The notes beneath the pieces were generated by a model, which made no database searches, was not told the origin of the DNA, and saw nothing but the letters and a program-made list of their open reading frames with translations. 5,320 bases of DNA from UBA6168 sp964442355 (GTDB lineage: Bacteria; Bacteroidota; Bacteroidia; Chitinophagales; Saprospiraceae), in assembly GCA_964442355.1 (NCBI GenBank), contig CAYTZS010000278.1, positions 1 through 5,320 on the forward strand, in the 5' to 3' direction. The position numbers and the translations under genes were made by a program. How positions within the stretch are numbered: the first letter of the stretch is position 1; every line of letters begins with the position of its first letter. Of the stretch, positions 5,213-5,320 are shown one piece after another.

Positions 5213-5299
5213 ATTGCAGTATTGCTAGATTGTTGAATTGCTTTATTATTGTGGTGTCTCGAACAAAACAATTCAACAATCCAGCAATCCAATAATAAG
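5213..5299 (+). terminator. ATTG-octad inverted repeat after the ferredoxin gene
   Basis: Directly after the TAA stop come octads beginning ATTG (5213-5244: ATTGCAGT, ATTGCTAG, ATTGTTGA, ATTGCTTT). Bases 5221-5244 pair with 5265-5288 at 22 of 24 positions, with a 20-nt loop. A second option pairs TTATTATTG (5243-5251) with CAATAATAA (5290-5298). The position and strength suggest the ferredoxin transcript ends here, although the downstream T-tract is weak. It has the same architecture as the other gap repeats but a different unit sequence. The final bases 5300-5320 show nothing further. Confidence 0.65.
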
Positions 5300-5320
5300 A
5301 ATTTAGTTTTCATAGCTTTA

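Overview
The window looks like chromosomal DNA of a Bacteroidota bacterium, perhaps a Saprospiraceae- or Chitinophagales-like lineage. The reasons are the protein types (a Tat-type Gfo/Idh/MocA oxidoreductase, a Bacteroidota-style 115-residue dicluster ferredoxin, an S23/IVP four-helix-bundle protein), the lack of Shine-Dalgarno sequences, and a good match to the Bacteroidota promoter (TTTG, 19 nt, TAnnTTTG) before the ferredoxin. Sampled coding stretches are about 58-68% G+C. The placement below phylum is inference.

Layout. Five genes lie on the minus strand. In transcription order they are a SWIM zinc-finger protein (4505-3153), an AstE/AspA-type zinc acylase (2997-2041), a small four-helix-bundle protein (1967-1587), a MoxR AAA+ ATPase (1534-446), and the N-terminus of a Gfo/Idh/MocA oxidoreductase (323 to beyond base 1). 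One divergent gene on the plus strand encodes a 2[4Fe-4S] ferredoxin (4865-5212).

The most unusual part is between the genes. Every gap holds low-complexity repeats with a 7-10 nt period, and four of them form inverted pairs able to make long hairpins: GTTTAG-type units at 331-449, GTGATTR heptads at 1540-1574 and 2003-2044, GATT-type units at 4520-4561 and 4629-4662, and ATTG octads at 5213-5299. A single-orientation GTTTAG array sits at 2999-3041, and an AATGCGG heptad run at 4730-4750. Several arrays touch or overlap start or stop codons, so the repeats fill nearly all of the short gaps.

The GTGATTR pair flanks the four-helix-bundle gene, whose DNA is about 37% G+C against about 60% around it. 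Gene and arms together look like a cassette inserted between the acylase stop and the moxR-type start. This resembles the known 23S rRNA intervening sequences (a base-paired stem with an S23-family ORF inside), but here it is intergenic. It is the best candidate for something undescribed.

Functionally the genes do not form an obvious pathway. MoxR ATPases and SWIM proteins are known to co-occur in some gene sets (yehL/yehQ-like), but the MoxR here is of the classic type, has no DUF58 or VWA partner in view, and is separated from the SWIM gene by two genes. A shared role is only a possibility.
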